A stretch of 64,000 bases of DNA, taken from assembly GCA_026419785.1 (NCBI GenBank), contig JAODTK010005556.1:248001-312000 (forward strand), given 5' to 3'. A program made the position numbers and the translations under genes. The notes under the pieces are model-generated. The model worked only from the letters and a program-made list of their open reading frames with translations, was not told the origin of the DNA and did not search any database. The number at the start of each line of letters is the position of its first letter. Position 1 is the stretch's first letter. The stretch comes from Sclerodactyla briareus. Taxonomy: Eukaryota > Echinodermata > Holothuroidea > Dendrochirotida > Sclerodactylidae. Shown here piece after piece: positions 1 through 10,919 of the stretch.

Positions 1-860
1 CGCATCCGTGAATAATTACGTGCAAAGTAATTACCACATACTTATTCATGTCTGAATGAGATTAGTACAGTATACGTCCCGTGTTATGTTAGTGTAAGCC
101 TACGGTCCATACTATTACAATCGAAAAAAAAATAACCGTTATTCCTTTTTATTAAGAACGTACGTAGTACGTAATACAACATGAACGTTCGGTGTCAGCA
201 TTACTTCATACGTACTTGACTTTTACATGAGTACGTAATAACTATTACGTAAGGCCTACGCACCTGGTGTTTGCCAAGTTATTACTAACAATAGTCATTT
301 ACCTGGACACTCTCATCTACATCGCGACTAGCGTATGCTATCACTATTTAAGCGCCTGTAGTAAGACTACATCATGCATATTCATATATGAAATAAAACA
401 TCGGCCGATTTCTAAATTCGTTACTTCTGACGAATTAGAGTAATCGCTTCTTCTGACGAATCACCCGGACTGTACATACAGCCATTTTACTAAGCTACGT
501 TTTGGTAGCTTGGTGACCCCACGGCGACACAGGGGAATGTGTGTTCTCCGTAATGAGTAGATGAAACCTGTTGTTTCAGGGGTCGGGGTCAGCAAAGATC
601 CAAGTTCGGAGAACTTTATAAACACACGTCCAGAGTACTGTGATGTGTAGTTTCTCATCAAGAGTAAAGGGAGCTCGTTGTTTTTGGTGTAGATAGTGAA
701 GAAGGGGTATCAAAAATAGAGAATATGTGAAATCAAGATATGTTGGCAAGTTTTTGCTGTTAAATACGAAAACTTGGCACAACGAATCAAACTCATACTT
801 GGTTTTTTCCCACGATAAGCATATATCGATCATATTGTTTTTGGTTTAGGCGCAGGTCCT
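1..860. other. No gene recognised
   Basis: AT-rich sequence. The open frames here are short and carry no recognisable motif. No repeat boundary is visible until the hairpin at 865. Confidence 0.5.
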
Positions 861-864
861 ATTT

Positions 865-895
865 GTAGCTCAACCAACTATGCTGGTTGAGCTAC
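865..895. repeat. Perfect 12-bp hairpin next to TATC array
   Basis: GTAGCTCAACCA (865-876) pairs perfectly with TGGTTGAGCTAC (884-895) around a 7-nt loop. It lies 9 bp upstream of the TATC microsatellite that opens the first composite repeat. The other two copies of that repeat do not show it, so it may be flanking sequence. Confidence 0.7.
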
Positions 896-903
896 TGGAA
901 TGC

Positions 904-904
904 A

Positions 905-938
<34 letters not shown>

Positions 939-942
939 ATCT

Positions 943-974
<32 letters not shown>

Positions 975-982
975 ATCTATCT

Positions 983-1020
<38 letters not shown>

Positions 1021-1779
1021 CAGTGTGGCAACAATTGCCTTTCAGGCCCCAAACACTCAGTATGGTGGATGTCAACCAAACTTGGACATATGTTTATTGA
1101 CCCATAGGACATGTTTGACTTTGTGAAGGTCAAGGTTAAAGATCATTAAAATATCGGCTATCACGTGTGAAAAACAAAAAAAAATTTCCCACACATTTGG
1201 TGCACATTGCTAATGATAGACTAACAGCCATACCTCCGGGAGTGGTTCAGACTTTCTGGTCAAGGACCACTGCGGCATGAGGGCCCATTTTATGAAATAT
1301 CACACATGGTACTTGAAAGCATCTCCTCCCACACACTTCAATTAATGATTACTTCGAAGTTACATGTACTGATCTGGGTAGAGGGCAATGGGGTGGTTCG
1401 GGAATTTTAGGCCCAGGGCCTGGCCCTAGGCCCATTATATAAGATACCGCAAAATCTGTATTTCCTACCAGATTTTGTTTCACAGTGCTGATGTTCGGTC
1501 ATAATGATGGTTTAATATAGGCGAACCTTCAGGGTGCCCAGGGATTTTTGTCCCAAGGCTCATCATGTGGAATGTTCAATGACTGCTACTTTCAATACAT
1601 CTTTGGCCATATGAAGATGAAGGTCAAAAGTTGTTGCAGAGGCACAGTAAGCCATTGTTTGAAACTGCCTTTTTGGCCTCATGATTTATTACATAATTGT
1701 ACAGTGGTCTTGGTACATTTGTGTGGTTTGAGCTACAGCACCATTGGTGCTCTAGTTTTTTATTCCTATGCAGTCATGA

Positions 1780-1810
<31 letters not shown>

Positions 1811-2400
1811 GTGACGCCTAGTCTTGTTAACCGATAAACTCAGCCCGTTTGGATGGATCGAGTTCATACTCTGTATATGGGGTCCCCATAATGAGTACAT
1901 GGTCCCTATTGTTTGTTGGGTCAGGTGCGAAGGTCATTCGAGATCAAGAGAGGTCAAAGTTTGAAAATCTTGTTAACACGATACGTTCCAGCGGCCTGGT
2001 TGACAGGTGGAATTCGGTGATACAGCTTCCTCATGAGGAGTACAGAAAAACCCTATTGTTTGGTGTAAATAAGGGTCAGATTGAGAACAATTGGGAAATT
2101 GTGAAAATTGCTACTTGGCAATTTGGAGATCGTAAAACGATAACTCGACCAACGCGGATGGTTGAAGTTCATTCTTAGTATATGGGTTCCCAACAATGAG
2201 TACATGAATCCTATTGTTTTGGGGGTCAGGTTCAGAGGTCATCTAAGTCACCAGAGGTCAAATCTAAAAATCCTGGAATTCGTGTGTAGCTTCCTTATAA
2301 GGAGTTAGGAACCCTATTGGTGGTTGGGAATAAATGGGAAAATTTGTAAGATGTATGGTGCCCATAAGAGATGGGCAATTTCCCATGGTCCTTGTGTCTA
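904..2400. mobile_element. Composite repeat copy 1, microsatellite-headed, pearl/HINE-like
   Basis: Starts with an interrupted TATC array (904-1019), followed by a conserved head ('gtggcaacaattgcctttca'). Then come divergent core units marked by 'cggtcataatgatgg' (about 1497) and 'gtgcccagggattt', a (GT)n tract at 1782-1811, and a tail with 'cttgttaacacgatacg' and AAGGTCA-type words. The order matches the copy at 40.4-42.9 kb through the tail. Tandem cores of about 140 bp plus a tetranucleotide array are the architecture of pearl/Cvg1-type non-autonomous Helentron elements. That classification is inference; no Rep/Helicase gene is visible. Confidence 0.6.
1782..1811. repeat. (GT)n microsatellite
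   Basis: About 15 GT dinucleotides, inside composite repeat copy 1. Copy 3 has a GT tract at the equivalent place (about 42,452). Confidence 0.9.
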
Positions 2401-4984
2401 GCTATAGGTTGTCAGTAAGAGTAGGAATCACTAAGGCCTTTTGGCTCTTATGGTTTCTCATGAAATAACAGTTTGATATCAATTCTTCTATTCTCTGAAT
2501 GTGTTTTCGCCAAAGCGCGATGGCTCTGAAGCTGATGATATTCAGTCGTGTACGGCCTTGGTACGATGCTGACCGCGCCTGGCCAACTGTACCAGTGATT
2601 GTGATTACTATTGGGTAAACTGCTGTGAAGACTTCGTTGAATACGGTGTGGTAAGTCTTATGTCCAGCACCATGCTTCGATAGGGCGGTGTGACCGCCGC
2701 CCCCCCCCCCTTCTCCTCGGGTAGCTATCGTCGGGGCTCGAGCATAAATATATTTTAAGGACAACAGGTTTTACCTTTGGAGAGCAATCAGGCATTCTGG
2801 GCTTCAACTGTCGCCCTCCCTTCCCATTTTTCTTTTTGCCGATAGGGAGTCATTACAAATTATTGACACTTCAACAGAAGACGATTCTACGTCCTCAAGT
2901 AGTGTAAACTATCCGAGCCTAGTGTCTTAAGAAATTTCATTCTCGCATTGATTTGATAGCATCGAACCAGAAAAAAGTTACCTACTCGGGTAATGGTCTA
3001 TTGACATTAGGGACTGGAACGTTGTGCACAGGAAACTGAACATGTCCTCGAAGCACGTCCAGTAATGTGTTTATACGAAGTTTCTAGAGATTTCGCCGCT
3101 GCACATCTGGGAGTGATCATAATCACTCGATGTTCAATGAGGTTCAATGATTAATGGTAATGCCTAACAGTTAATTGATAAACTCCAGAGCGATAGTGGA
3201 TGCGTTCAATAACTTCTCATTGGAGATAGTAAAAATACAGTTTGGCATATCAACGTTATCGGAGTATGCCTATGCCGAATGACCACATTAGTTTCATTTC
3301 AGTCGAAACTTGTTATATATATGTAATGAAGTAATCAAACATAGTGACGCTCACATGTCTTTGGTGTCTCACCCCCCCCCCCCTCCTCCGCTCCAAAGTA
3401 TGCCTCGTCGGGGGGGTTGACCTTAGCATATCTTGGAAATTATCAGTGCTGCGCTGACTCAATAAATTTCCGAATCCGTAGTGTTTCCGTGATCGAGAGT
3501 TGCGCAATCTTGAGGGCTCCCTACGGACCTTTGCATTTTCGCAGGCTAGAAGGGACCCCCCCTTCCCTACCGGTTGATGTTCTTATCTGTCTGTCTAAGA
3601 CTATGCGGCGCTGTCATCTCAACCCATATCAATTCATACCTACCACTGACCAACAAAAACTGCTACAAGTATTAATCCCTCAAAACTGCAAAAATGTTTG
3701 GGGAACTACGACTGATGTCTATGTGCCCCCCCCCCCCACACCTGCATGTTCGCTCCACTTGGAGCGTTTGGCTTACTTCCACAGAAATACCAGTAGTATA
3801 CAGCGCCTCAACACTAATCTCGGTGTCATAACAGCTGTGGCGATCAATGCCACGGAAAACTGTCCCAGCTCGCTGATGAGAGTGGGCGCCCCGATCCACT
3901 CGCCTTATCCCGGGGGAATGATTACACGTATGACGTCCAGACTTTCGAGGGTTTACCTACCGAATCAGGCGACCAGTTCAATTCAACTCTGGAGATTCTG
4001 CAAACCATACAGCCAGACACTGTGTATTTTATGTTTCTCACTGTAATACATAGTAGATACAATAAAAATACGGCAAAACCTTTTGCATATGTACTGCTAT
4101 TAAAATTGGAATTAACTGCCCCAAATGTGTAACACTGTACCAAAAAGCTCGGCTAGGAGCCATCTACTCGCTAAATACGCGGAAGACTTCAGTGATCATT
4201 TCAGTGACTTTCTGACATCCTCTTCTGTTTTCCGTTATATATGCTCAGTTTGGGGTCACTAGCCTCGATAAAAAAATTATTTGCTTCTCTAGGTCTGTTT
4301 ATACTCATTGTACATTTAGACATGCTTACGTATAGATGAAATAAAAAAATAGATGAAATTAATGAGTGATTGAATTGATTGTTGGTTAGAAGGACGTCTT
4401 CCGAGTATTAAAAATGTGTCTCAAAAATAGTCAAAGAAAGCATTATTATGTACGCCTTGACGGGTATATCAAATATCCGTCCTTCCAGTCAAAGCGCAGT
4501 GGGTGGGGGGTTCAGGGGCGTGAGAGGGGGATCCAACAACCGGGCAGCGCACCATGCATACTCTTTCACTGCTGAAAAAACACCCCCTGCTCTTGCTGTT
4601 TCGGTTCTCTCAACTTTGCGCAATGACCCGTCCCTCACAACCTTCCAAAAATTGTATCAAAATGGAGGTGAGCAACTCAAAGAGAGAAAAGTATCCTTAT
4701 TTTTTTATTTGTGTACATCTGATATGTTGAATACCACGGATAGACGCAATTTTCCTCCCAAGTCATCAACGGTTTTGATTTTTTTTTTGTAATAGCGCAG
4801 CGCCCTAGTACCAATTTCATAGAACATACTCGAAAGGTTCCAATTTATTACGGGTAGGAGCTCCTGTTTTTCGCCCTTTTTTCTAGAGAAAATCAGGACG
4901 TTCTTTTTGTTATTAATACAATTAATTTGCGAGGGGCGAAATTAATCATCCGGCTCTTCTGGTGATTCCATTGTAATTTGCTTA
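2401..4984. other. No gene recognised; C/G homopolymer tracts
   Basis: Contains poly-C runs at about 2698-2711, 3371-3384 and 3727-3738. One plus-strand frame stays open for 209 codons (3417-4046), but it runs through these tracts, has no family motif and no convincing splice context, so it is not called a gene. Confidence 0.5.
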
Positions 4985-4987
4985 ATT

Positions 4988-5600
4988 TTGTCTATCTATC
5001 TATCTATCTATCTAATCTATCTATCTTCTATCGATCTATCTATCTATCTACTTCTATCTATCTATCTATCTAATCTTTCTATCTATCATCTATCTATCTA
5101 TCTATCTAGCTAATCTAATCAGTGTGTCAACAATTACCTTTTTAGGCCACAAAAACATTCAGTCTTTGATGGATGTCGACCAAACTGGACACAATGTTTA
5201 TTATTGACCCAGGGACATTTTGACTTTGTGGAGGTCATAGTCAACGTTTTCATCAAAAGGGCAATATATGCCATTATGAGTAAACATTCAAATGTATCTC
5301 CTCCTACAAATTTTGGTGCACGTGCTTATGTTCGGTCATTATTATGGGTCCTACAGCTGTACCTGATGATGTAATGATATATGATAATTAATTACGTAAT
5401 TATATATTCTAGTATAGCTGGAAAGTGCACTTTGGGGCACAAGTGAACAAAATGGCTTTTCCCACAGATTCATGTTGATGGTCAATTATAGCTTGGTCAG
5501 TAGCATCATTGGACCAATTGGTCACCAGTAAAAAAAAGTCAAATGGTATTGGGGAAGTATCACCCATTTTGCAAAAGCTTTCGGTTTAGCATCCTAAAGA
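4988..5600. mobile_element. Composite repeat copy 2, truncated
   Basis: A TATC array (4988-5108) is followed by the same head as copies 1 and 3 ('gtgtcaacaattacct', then 'gatggatgtcgaccaaact'), and a single core-like unit with 'ttatgttcggtcattattat' near 5330. The remainder diverges into unrelated sequence. It appears to be a shorter, low-core-number copy of the family. Confidence 0.55.
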
Positions 5601-6572
5601 TGTTTTTGGACGGGGTGGGTGGTGACTGGGAGGAGGGGGTGGGGGGATAATTGGGCCTTCCCGGCGCATGCCGCCAATTGCAGTAACCTGGTCATGATTG
5701 ATTTAGGGTTGAGCTAGACCCCTGTAGGGTTCTCCTGGCAGTGCTACAGCGGAACTGTAGTATGGGGAGGGAGGGGGGGGGGAATTGCTCAGTCTTCGAT
5801 GACATTGTTCGCTTCCGTTGACTGGTAAGGCATCCTTGACCACTGGACCGTCAATGTCAATAAGACATGAAAGAGGCATCATAGGCCAACTTTGTGACAA
5901 TGTCAAGAGCCATTCTATGAACACTATTAGTTTTTCTGGGAATCAGTGACTGGTTCTTGGGCATTTTTTTCCTGGCGGTCTCAATCGCAACGTTTTCCTG
6001 CAATCTTATGGTTAAAATATTAATCGGATTGAATTTTGGAAAATGTTTGGGAGCATTTCGATTCTTCTTTGGAATGGCAGAACTTCGTGGTGCACACAGG
6101 GTGATTCTCAGGTTAGTCATAGACTCGACTGCTAGGTAGTGCCGAGTAATCGAGAGGAGTCGGTTAGGGCGCGGAAACTATTCGCGTCCGTTGATCTGTC
6201 CTCCTGGTGGTTCCAGTCCACTCAAGCCACGACGAGTGACCGGTGTTCGCACTATGGCAAGGAGACTGCGTCCCTGCAATGCACTGGCTCCGTCGTCTGG
6301 AAATTGAAAGAAGATTGAAGAAGGGGGGGGGAGATAGGGCCGAGGTGTCGGGATCATACCCCCCCTTTTTTTTAGTAGTCGCGTGTTCGACGGTGCGTGT
6401 GCCGCGTAGATTTTGCATTTTGTTGAGTCTAATTGTAATCAGTTGGGGCCATGTTGTCGGATTCTCTTCCACGTGGTGGACAAAGGAACGGACAATTGCA
6501 ATGTGTAGGTCTAGGGTAGTAATGACATCACAGGATAAACCGTTACGACAATATTCATTCTGCCGTTGGCAG
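5601..6572. other. No gene recognised upstream of the EndoU-like exons
   Basis: The N-terminal EndoU exons expected upstream of 6573 were looked for and not found here. The stretch holds a G-rich run (5762-5780) and short frames without motifs. A minus-strand frame at 5857-6120 is basic and open for 87 codons but is not recognised. Confidence 0.45.
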
Positions 6573-6777
6573 GTCTTCACCAACGTTACAATCCTACCCG
6601 TGTTGACAAACCCACCATCAAGAGCTACATAGCCATGCGGGATAACTCAGTCCAGAAAACGTACCACCAGGAGACCATCAGCTACTCGCAGAGGGATGAG
6701 GCGATCACATTCTGGGACGATATTATGGCCACTCATGTGAATGAATTGCTCTACAACTCGTTGAACAATTACAGTGA
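6573..6777 (+). CDS. EndoU-like protein, first visible exon
   Basis: The exon opens after the acceptor 'tgccgttggcag' and reads LHQRYNPTRVDKPTIKSYIA and onward. This matches the EndoU (XendoU, placental protein 11) segment in which a KPTYxAFIALLDNYE-like block is followed by an amphipathic helix ('EAITFWDDIMATHVNELLYN'). Two donors are possible: ACA|GTGAGT (end 6773) and AGTGA|GTAAAA (end 6777). The second is chosen because it alone keeps frame with the next exon. EndoU proteins cleave RNA 5' of or at uridines, and animal members are often secreted. Upstream exons with the signal peptide and the W..DxNR block were not found, so the gene is partial. The following intron carries an (AAT)n array. 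Confidence 0.7.
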
Positions 6778-6824
6778 GTAAAACGGGGAAGGCTACGGCG
6801 TATGTTCTCGCGTCGCTAAATGTT

Positions 6825-6902
6825 GAATAATAATAATAATAATAATAAAATAATAATAATAATAATAATATAATAATATAATAATAATAATATAATAATA
6901 AT
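6825..6902. repeat. (AAT)n microsatellite in EndoU-like intron
   Basis: AAT triplets with several single-base slips, within the intron between the first two visible EndoU-like exons. Confidence 0.9.
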
Positions 6903-7152
6903 GGTAAAGATTCATAACGCACACATATCCACCCGTAGAGGTGTTCAAGACGTCATGGCAAAAATCGTTTCGGTGTACCGGAACTATTTTCACACTCATT
7001 GTGACGGTACCGGAGTGCGAATGCGGGGAGTGGCGGTCTGATTGTAAAAGTCGATTCGTTACGTTGATATAGAGGCGAATAAAGTAAAATAAGTATAATA
7101 ATGCGAAGACCATAGAATGATGATAATGTCTTATATTAATCTCTAACGACAG

Positions 7153-7391
7153 ATTACAATTCTCATCTTTCGACGAGTTCCGTGGCGAGGTGGAGGATGC
7201 CTGGTTTGGTATCGTGAACCACGGTAGCACTAGCAATTTCCCCGGCGACACTAATGGATTCGAAAACCACTTCCTGTACGAGGTAGCAGACGACGGACTC
7301 AGTCTCCAGGGCGGCTACAGCTGGCTGGAGCTTTACTTCGGGAGAGCAGAGCGGAGAATTGAACTACCACTCATACTCAGCTGAAACACAG
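7153..7391 (+). CDS. EndoU-like protein, central exon with the active-site loops
   Basis: Follows the acceptor 'ctctaacgacag'. It reads FDEFRGEVEDAWFGIVNHG, then GFENHFLYEV, then GGYSWLELYF. These positions correspond to the family blocks YDIWFGLYSR, GFEHVFVGE and GFHNWIQFY. In this alignment the first catalytic His is Asn (a His follows) and the second is Tyr. Near 7341 the frame slips by one base at TTCGGGAGAG; after it the sequence continues as GEQSGELNYHSYSAETQ, matching the family's YLEExxGxLNYxSY. It ends at the donor ACACAG|GTATGC in phase 0, which fits the next exon. The slip may be a sequencing indel or a real mutation. Confidence 0.72.
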
Positions 7392-7439
7392 GTATGCCGA
7401 AGAAATGACTGCGTCGTCTGCGGCCTGCGATCTGCACCT

Positions 7440-7690
7440 TCTTCCCATGTTGATATCAACCCTGGTCCTGTCTCTCGTACTCGGTATGGCAAACGTGAAT
7501 TTTCTGTTGCACCCCATGCTCCGTGGAACAAGCTTCCAGTTATTGTTCGCGAGTCTCCTACTCTGCAGATATTCAAGCGGGCATTGAAAACCAACTTGTT
7601 CCACTTATAATTTTCTTTTTGTGAAGCGCTTAGAACTGTTGCATCAAGCGCTATATAAATGCTAGTTATTGTTATTATTATTATTATCAA
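7440..7690 (+). mobile_element. LINE (CR1/L2-like) 3' end
   Basis: Encodes the C-terminal tail typical of CR1/L2/jockey-type reverse transcriptase ORFs: RTRYGKREFSVAPHAPWNKL, then LQIFKRALKTNLFHL and a stop at 7610. The 3' UTR follows with 'gtgaagcgcttagaactg', 'agcgctatataaatgc' and an (ATT)n tail. It is 5'-truncated, as is normal for LINE insertions, and sits in the second EndoU-like intron. The same UTR signature recurs near 28,450 and 62,070. Confidence 0.8.
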
Positions 7691-8175
7691 ACGGCTGAGT
7701 GCGCTTGGGATCCTCTGCTGTCGTCGTGTGTCAGTATCTAGGTCCCCTACCTTTCCCTCTCGCCCGTGATAATGGGTGTGGCCCTGAAGGCCGCGCACGC
7801 GCGACCTCGCCGTCACTATCAAGGCGCACGCAGACCATGAGCAGCTTGCTGTAGGTTCCGATGTCCCCATGGGCGAAAAGTATGGGCGATCTTTAGAACA
7901 GGTTGAACCGGAATGAGTTGTTTCGACGAGGTCAAGCAGTCACAAACTTGGATTAATATTGCTACTACTGTGCGGGTCATATCACAGGGTTGCCGATGAG
8001 ATATCAACTCCGAGTCTGTCAACTTTTTATTATTCTTTTTAGGTCTCTCTCTTTCATACCCTTTTTGCGGGGTCTAGTGGACCTTCGAGGTCCTACCCGG
8101 ATTATGTAGGCATCTCTTGTGCGCAGTCTTTTCGACTCGTTCTGACAGTCCCAAGTAAACACACTCAGGGGCGGC

Positions 8176-8192
8176 GATATATAAATATATAT

Positions 8193-8232
<40 letters not shown>

Positions 8233-8250
8233 TTTTTGGGGGGGGACATA
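8176..8250. repeat. (AT)n tract followed by poly-T and poly-G
   Basis: An (AT)n tract of about 55 bp runs into a run of T and then G. It lies inside the second EndoU-like intron. Confidence 0.85.
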
Positions 8251-8933
8251 AGAGTTCAGCACCATCTAGCGGAGCGCCACTAGCGGCTGTCGCGTAGCCA
8301 ACGCTGGGGTCCCCCCCCCCAAGCAATGGGGGGGGGTGGGACATTGGTCGTGTCCCAAACCAAATCATCCTTGCGGCCCCTTCCCATTGTCACCACACTT
8401 GTAGATGACACGTACGGGAAGAAGCATATTAGCCAGAATCTGACGAGGTTATTGTGTATGAGCCTAGTGTATTATTTATATAACAGTAAAGACAGAATAC
8501 AGTGCGCGCAGTGAGGAATTTTTGCATTTTTGCCTCCTCAACAAAAAAAAAACAAAAAAACAATCTGATTAGAAATATGTTACACCCTTAGGTTATGGCT
8601 GTACTGTACCTTCGATTGTATGATTCTTTTTCAACAGTCCGCAAAATATCGACGGGGGTGGTGAGTGGCATTTGATCTGATTTCCCCGCCACAAGAATAT
8701 TAGGGGGAAATTCCCCCGTCCTTCGGGAACGCCACCCGTGAACTCACCACAATCGACACTATTTCTACTTCCACGTTCCATAATCTATGAAGCTCCGACG
8801 TAATAACCATTGCCATTGTTTTAATAGTATCATAATCATCAACACACCAAAAAATCACTGGTAAAATAACGCCGAATGAGTCGTTTTGAGGATTCAACCA
8901 TTGTAGTATTCTCCAAATTACTCCCATTTTCAT

Positions 8934-8935
<2 letters not shown>

Positions 8936-8969
<34 letters not shown>

Positions 8970-8997
8970 TATTATTATTATTATTATTATTATTATC
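8936..8997. repeat. (ATT)n microsatellite
   Basis: Lies immediately upstream of the last EndoU-like exon; about 14 bp separate it from the acceptor AG at 9009-9010. Confidence 0.9.
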
Positions 8998-9010
8998 ACT
9001 ATTTTCACAG

Positions 9011-9390
9011 CCGGGTTCCGACCAGGATCTTGTGACAGTACAGTTCTCTCGCACTAGTGACGGCCTGTACAGTCAGGTGCGCCTATTCTCATGGGGAGCA
9101 GCCCCGAGTTCGACATCGCTATGGGGTATCTCTGCTTCAAAAACCTTGCGAACGGCGGCGCATGCAGCTACAACCTCAACGGATACCCAATGTCGGTTTA
9201 TACCTGAACAGATGGGCTACGAACGAGGGGCTCTATCCAAGACAACGCATTCATTCACCGAATAGGAGGTGTGGGCCGCGTGCCTGCATCCGGTGCGTCA
9301 CACGCATTCCTGGAGGCAGTGCCCGTATTGAGAGTGGGCCTCTTTGGCTATCCCATCAGCGCCCACGCCTCAACGAGTGAAAATAAATAG
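9011..9390 (+). CDS. EndoU-like protein, C-terminal exon (broken)
   Basis: Begins in phase 0 after 'ctattttcacag' and reads PGSDQDLVTVQFSRTSDG, equivalent to the family's VLTLQFxWNG. After a one-base slip near 9094 it reads MGSSPEFDIAMGYLCF, then CSYNLNGYPMSVYT. These match FIGTSPEFDIALYTVCF and the Cys-containing C-terminal strand. The family's catalytic Lys (KPVGSxF) aligns with Ser here. A TGA follows SVYT where the family usually has Trp, and the same frame continues to a TAG at 9388. AATAAA at 9382-9387 may be the poly(A) signal. With the two earlier exons this covers most of the EndoU domain. It could be a pseudoenzyme gene with sequence errors or a pseudogene. Confidence 0.68.
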
Positions 9391-9942
9391 ATGGTGTAAA
9401 CTCGTTCTCTCTTTGAGAATCGAAATGTCTTCCCAGAATGTGACAATATTCCTAATTATTCATACTGAGTAAGTAAACGGGTTATTAGGGCAGTGGGAAC
9501 AAACCTGTGTACTTGTTCGTTTTAGCAATAGTGATTAGGGGATCTTTTAGCCACGTTATCGTAAAACCGCATTTCCCCCCCATGATTCTTTAAGTTCCTG
9601 TTTCCTGATTTGATGATGCCGGTATATCGAGGCAGACTCTTTTGGGGGATGTGGTTGCTGGTCATCGGGGATTGGATCCAACATAGATGGTGCACAGGTG
9701 GTGTGGGGATTTTTGGGCGAAAATACACAACAGAGTACGAGTACCTGCAGTTTAATGGTAAAAAAAAAAAAAAATGAACATACGATGATTTAAAATAAAC
9801 TTTATTCTGTGGAAGACTGTCAGTCTGAGAGTTTCACACTTATTTGCCTGCATATGACGCGGTTTTGGAATTAGAACACTGACGGATGCCTTTTCCCAAA
9901 GAACTATACAACCAAAGGGTCAAGAGGCTCAGTGACCTCAGA

Positions 9943-10144
9943 TGACCTTCGCCCTGAATCCAAACTTGACCATCCATGTATCATCTCGGATCATGCCTGT
10001 AGAGACATAACTGGTATTGGGGCCACCTTCGTAACGAAGAATGTCGCGTAGTGCAAGTGATGCCATCGAAAAAGCACGACTAATTTGACGTTCGTATATC
10101 TCCGCGATATTACCTTCATGGTCACTCATCATGACATCCACTTT
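9943..10144 (-). CDS. Unrecognised exon-like frame
   Basis: On the minus strand a frame follows an acceptor-like 'ctttcttactaacaaaag' and runs without a stop for about 65 codons. It includes HEGNIAEIYERQISRAFSMA, LALRDILRYEGG and TSYVSTGMIRDDTWMVKFGF, and ends near a weak GT (GCGAAG|GTCATC). The composition looks protein-like (amphipathic helix, then W/F-rich strands), but I do not recognise a family. Its 3' end overlaps a TGACCT repeat. It could be a solitary exon or part of an old element. Confidence 0.35.
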
Positions 10145-10764
10145 TGTTAGTAAGAAAGGTAGTCCTCATCCAACAAGCTTCGTTCAGATTCAACCAAGCT
10201 AGGAAAATGGCATAAATGAATCCACTGGACCCCTGGTGCCCCCTAGTCCTCACACATCAAGTATCGTGTAAATACTCGGACAATCTTGTTGATCTCATAC
10301 GAAACATGCGGCATCAGGGTAGTGCGGTACCAACAATTCTTCGAAACGGCACAACCAACGCCCCTGCCACCGGACTTTGAAGTGACCTACCTGTTGTTCA
10401 GGACTAACCGTAGTCCAGTAGTCCACCATTCTCCGATTTCGTTAAAATACGACAAAGTTTGAAAAATCGCTTTAATATGCAAAATTTGACCTCCTGTGAC
10501 CTACTACAAAGGAAAAAACGTTTCGTACCTTTATTGTTATGAAATATTTGGAACATTCCATTCCAGTGGAATCGCAATTCTGTACCGGAAGCAAAATCTT
10601 TGCAAGTATAACAATGGGAAGGTTGAGAAACCCATTGCCGACAATAACCGGGCGAAACGAATTGATAAAATCCATGTCCAAGCATAGCTCGCAACCATAT
10701 TTTACCCGCGTCTTATGTGTGAAGAGTGAGAATGCATGCTGGCACACGGGCCACAATGACCTCG

Positions 10765-10919
10765 CTACACTCCTGGGTACTGCTGGGTACAAAAACCACC
10801 TGGACAATTCGTTTTACCCAGTCTGGGTAATGTTTTACTTATTTTAAGAAAATGTTTACCCAAACTGGGTAGAAAAATTGCCCAGGTGGTATTCGTACCC
10901 AACATTTTGTTGAGTGTAG
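10765..10919. mobile_element. Palindromic MITE
   Basis: The two halves are near-perfect inverted copies. The left arm starts CTACACTC and continues with 'gctgggtac', 'aaccacctgg' and 'tttacccag'. The right arm is the complement, ending GAGTGTAG. The outer TA could be a TA target duplication, which would leave CACTC termini. No ORF lies inside. The superfamily is not assigned. Confidence 0.65.

Noticed and set aside
3417..4046. Longest open frame in the window (209 codons, plus strand)
   Set aside because: It passes through C and G homopolymers, has low-complexity proline runs, no domain or splice context, and overlapping antisense frames; likely chance.
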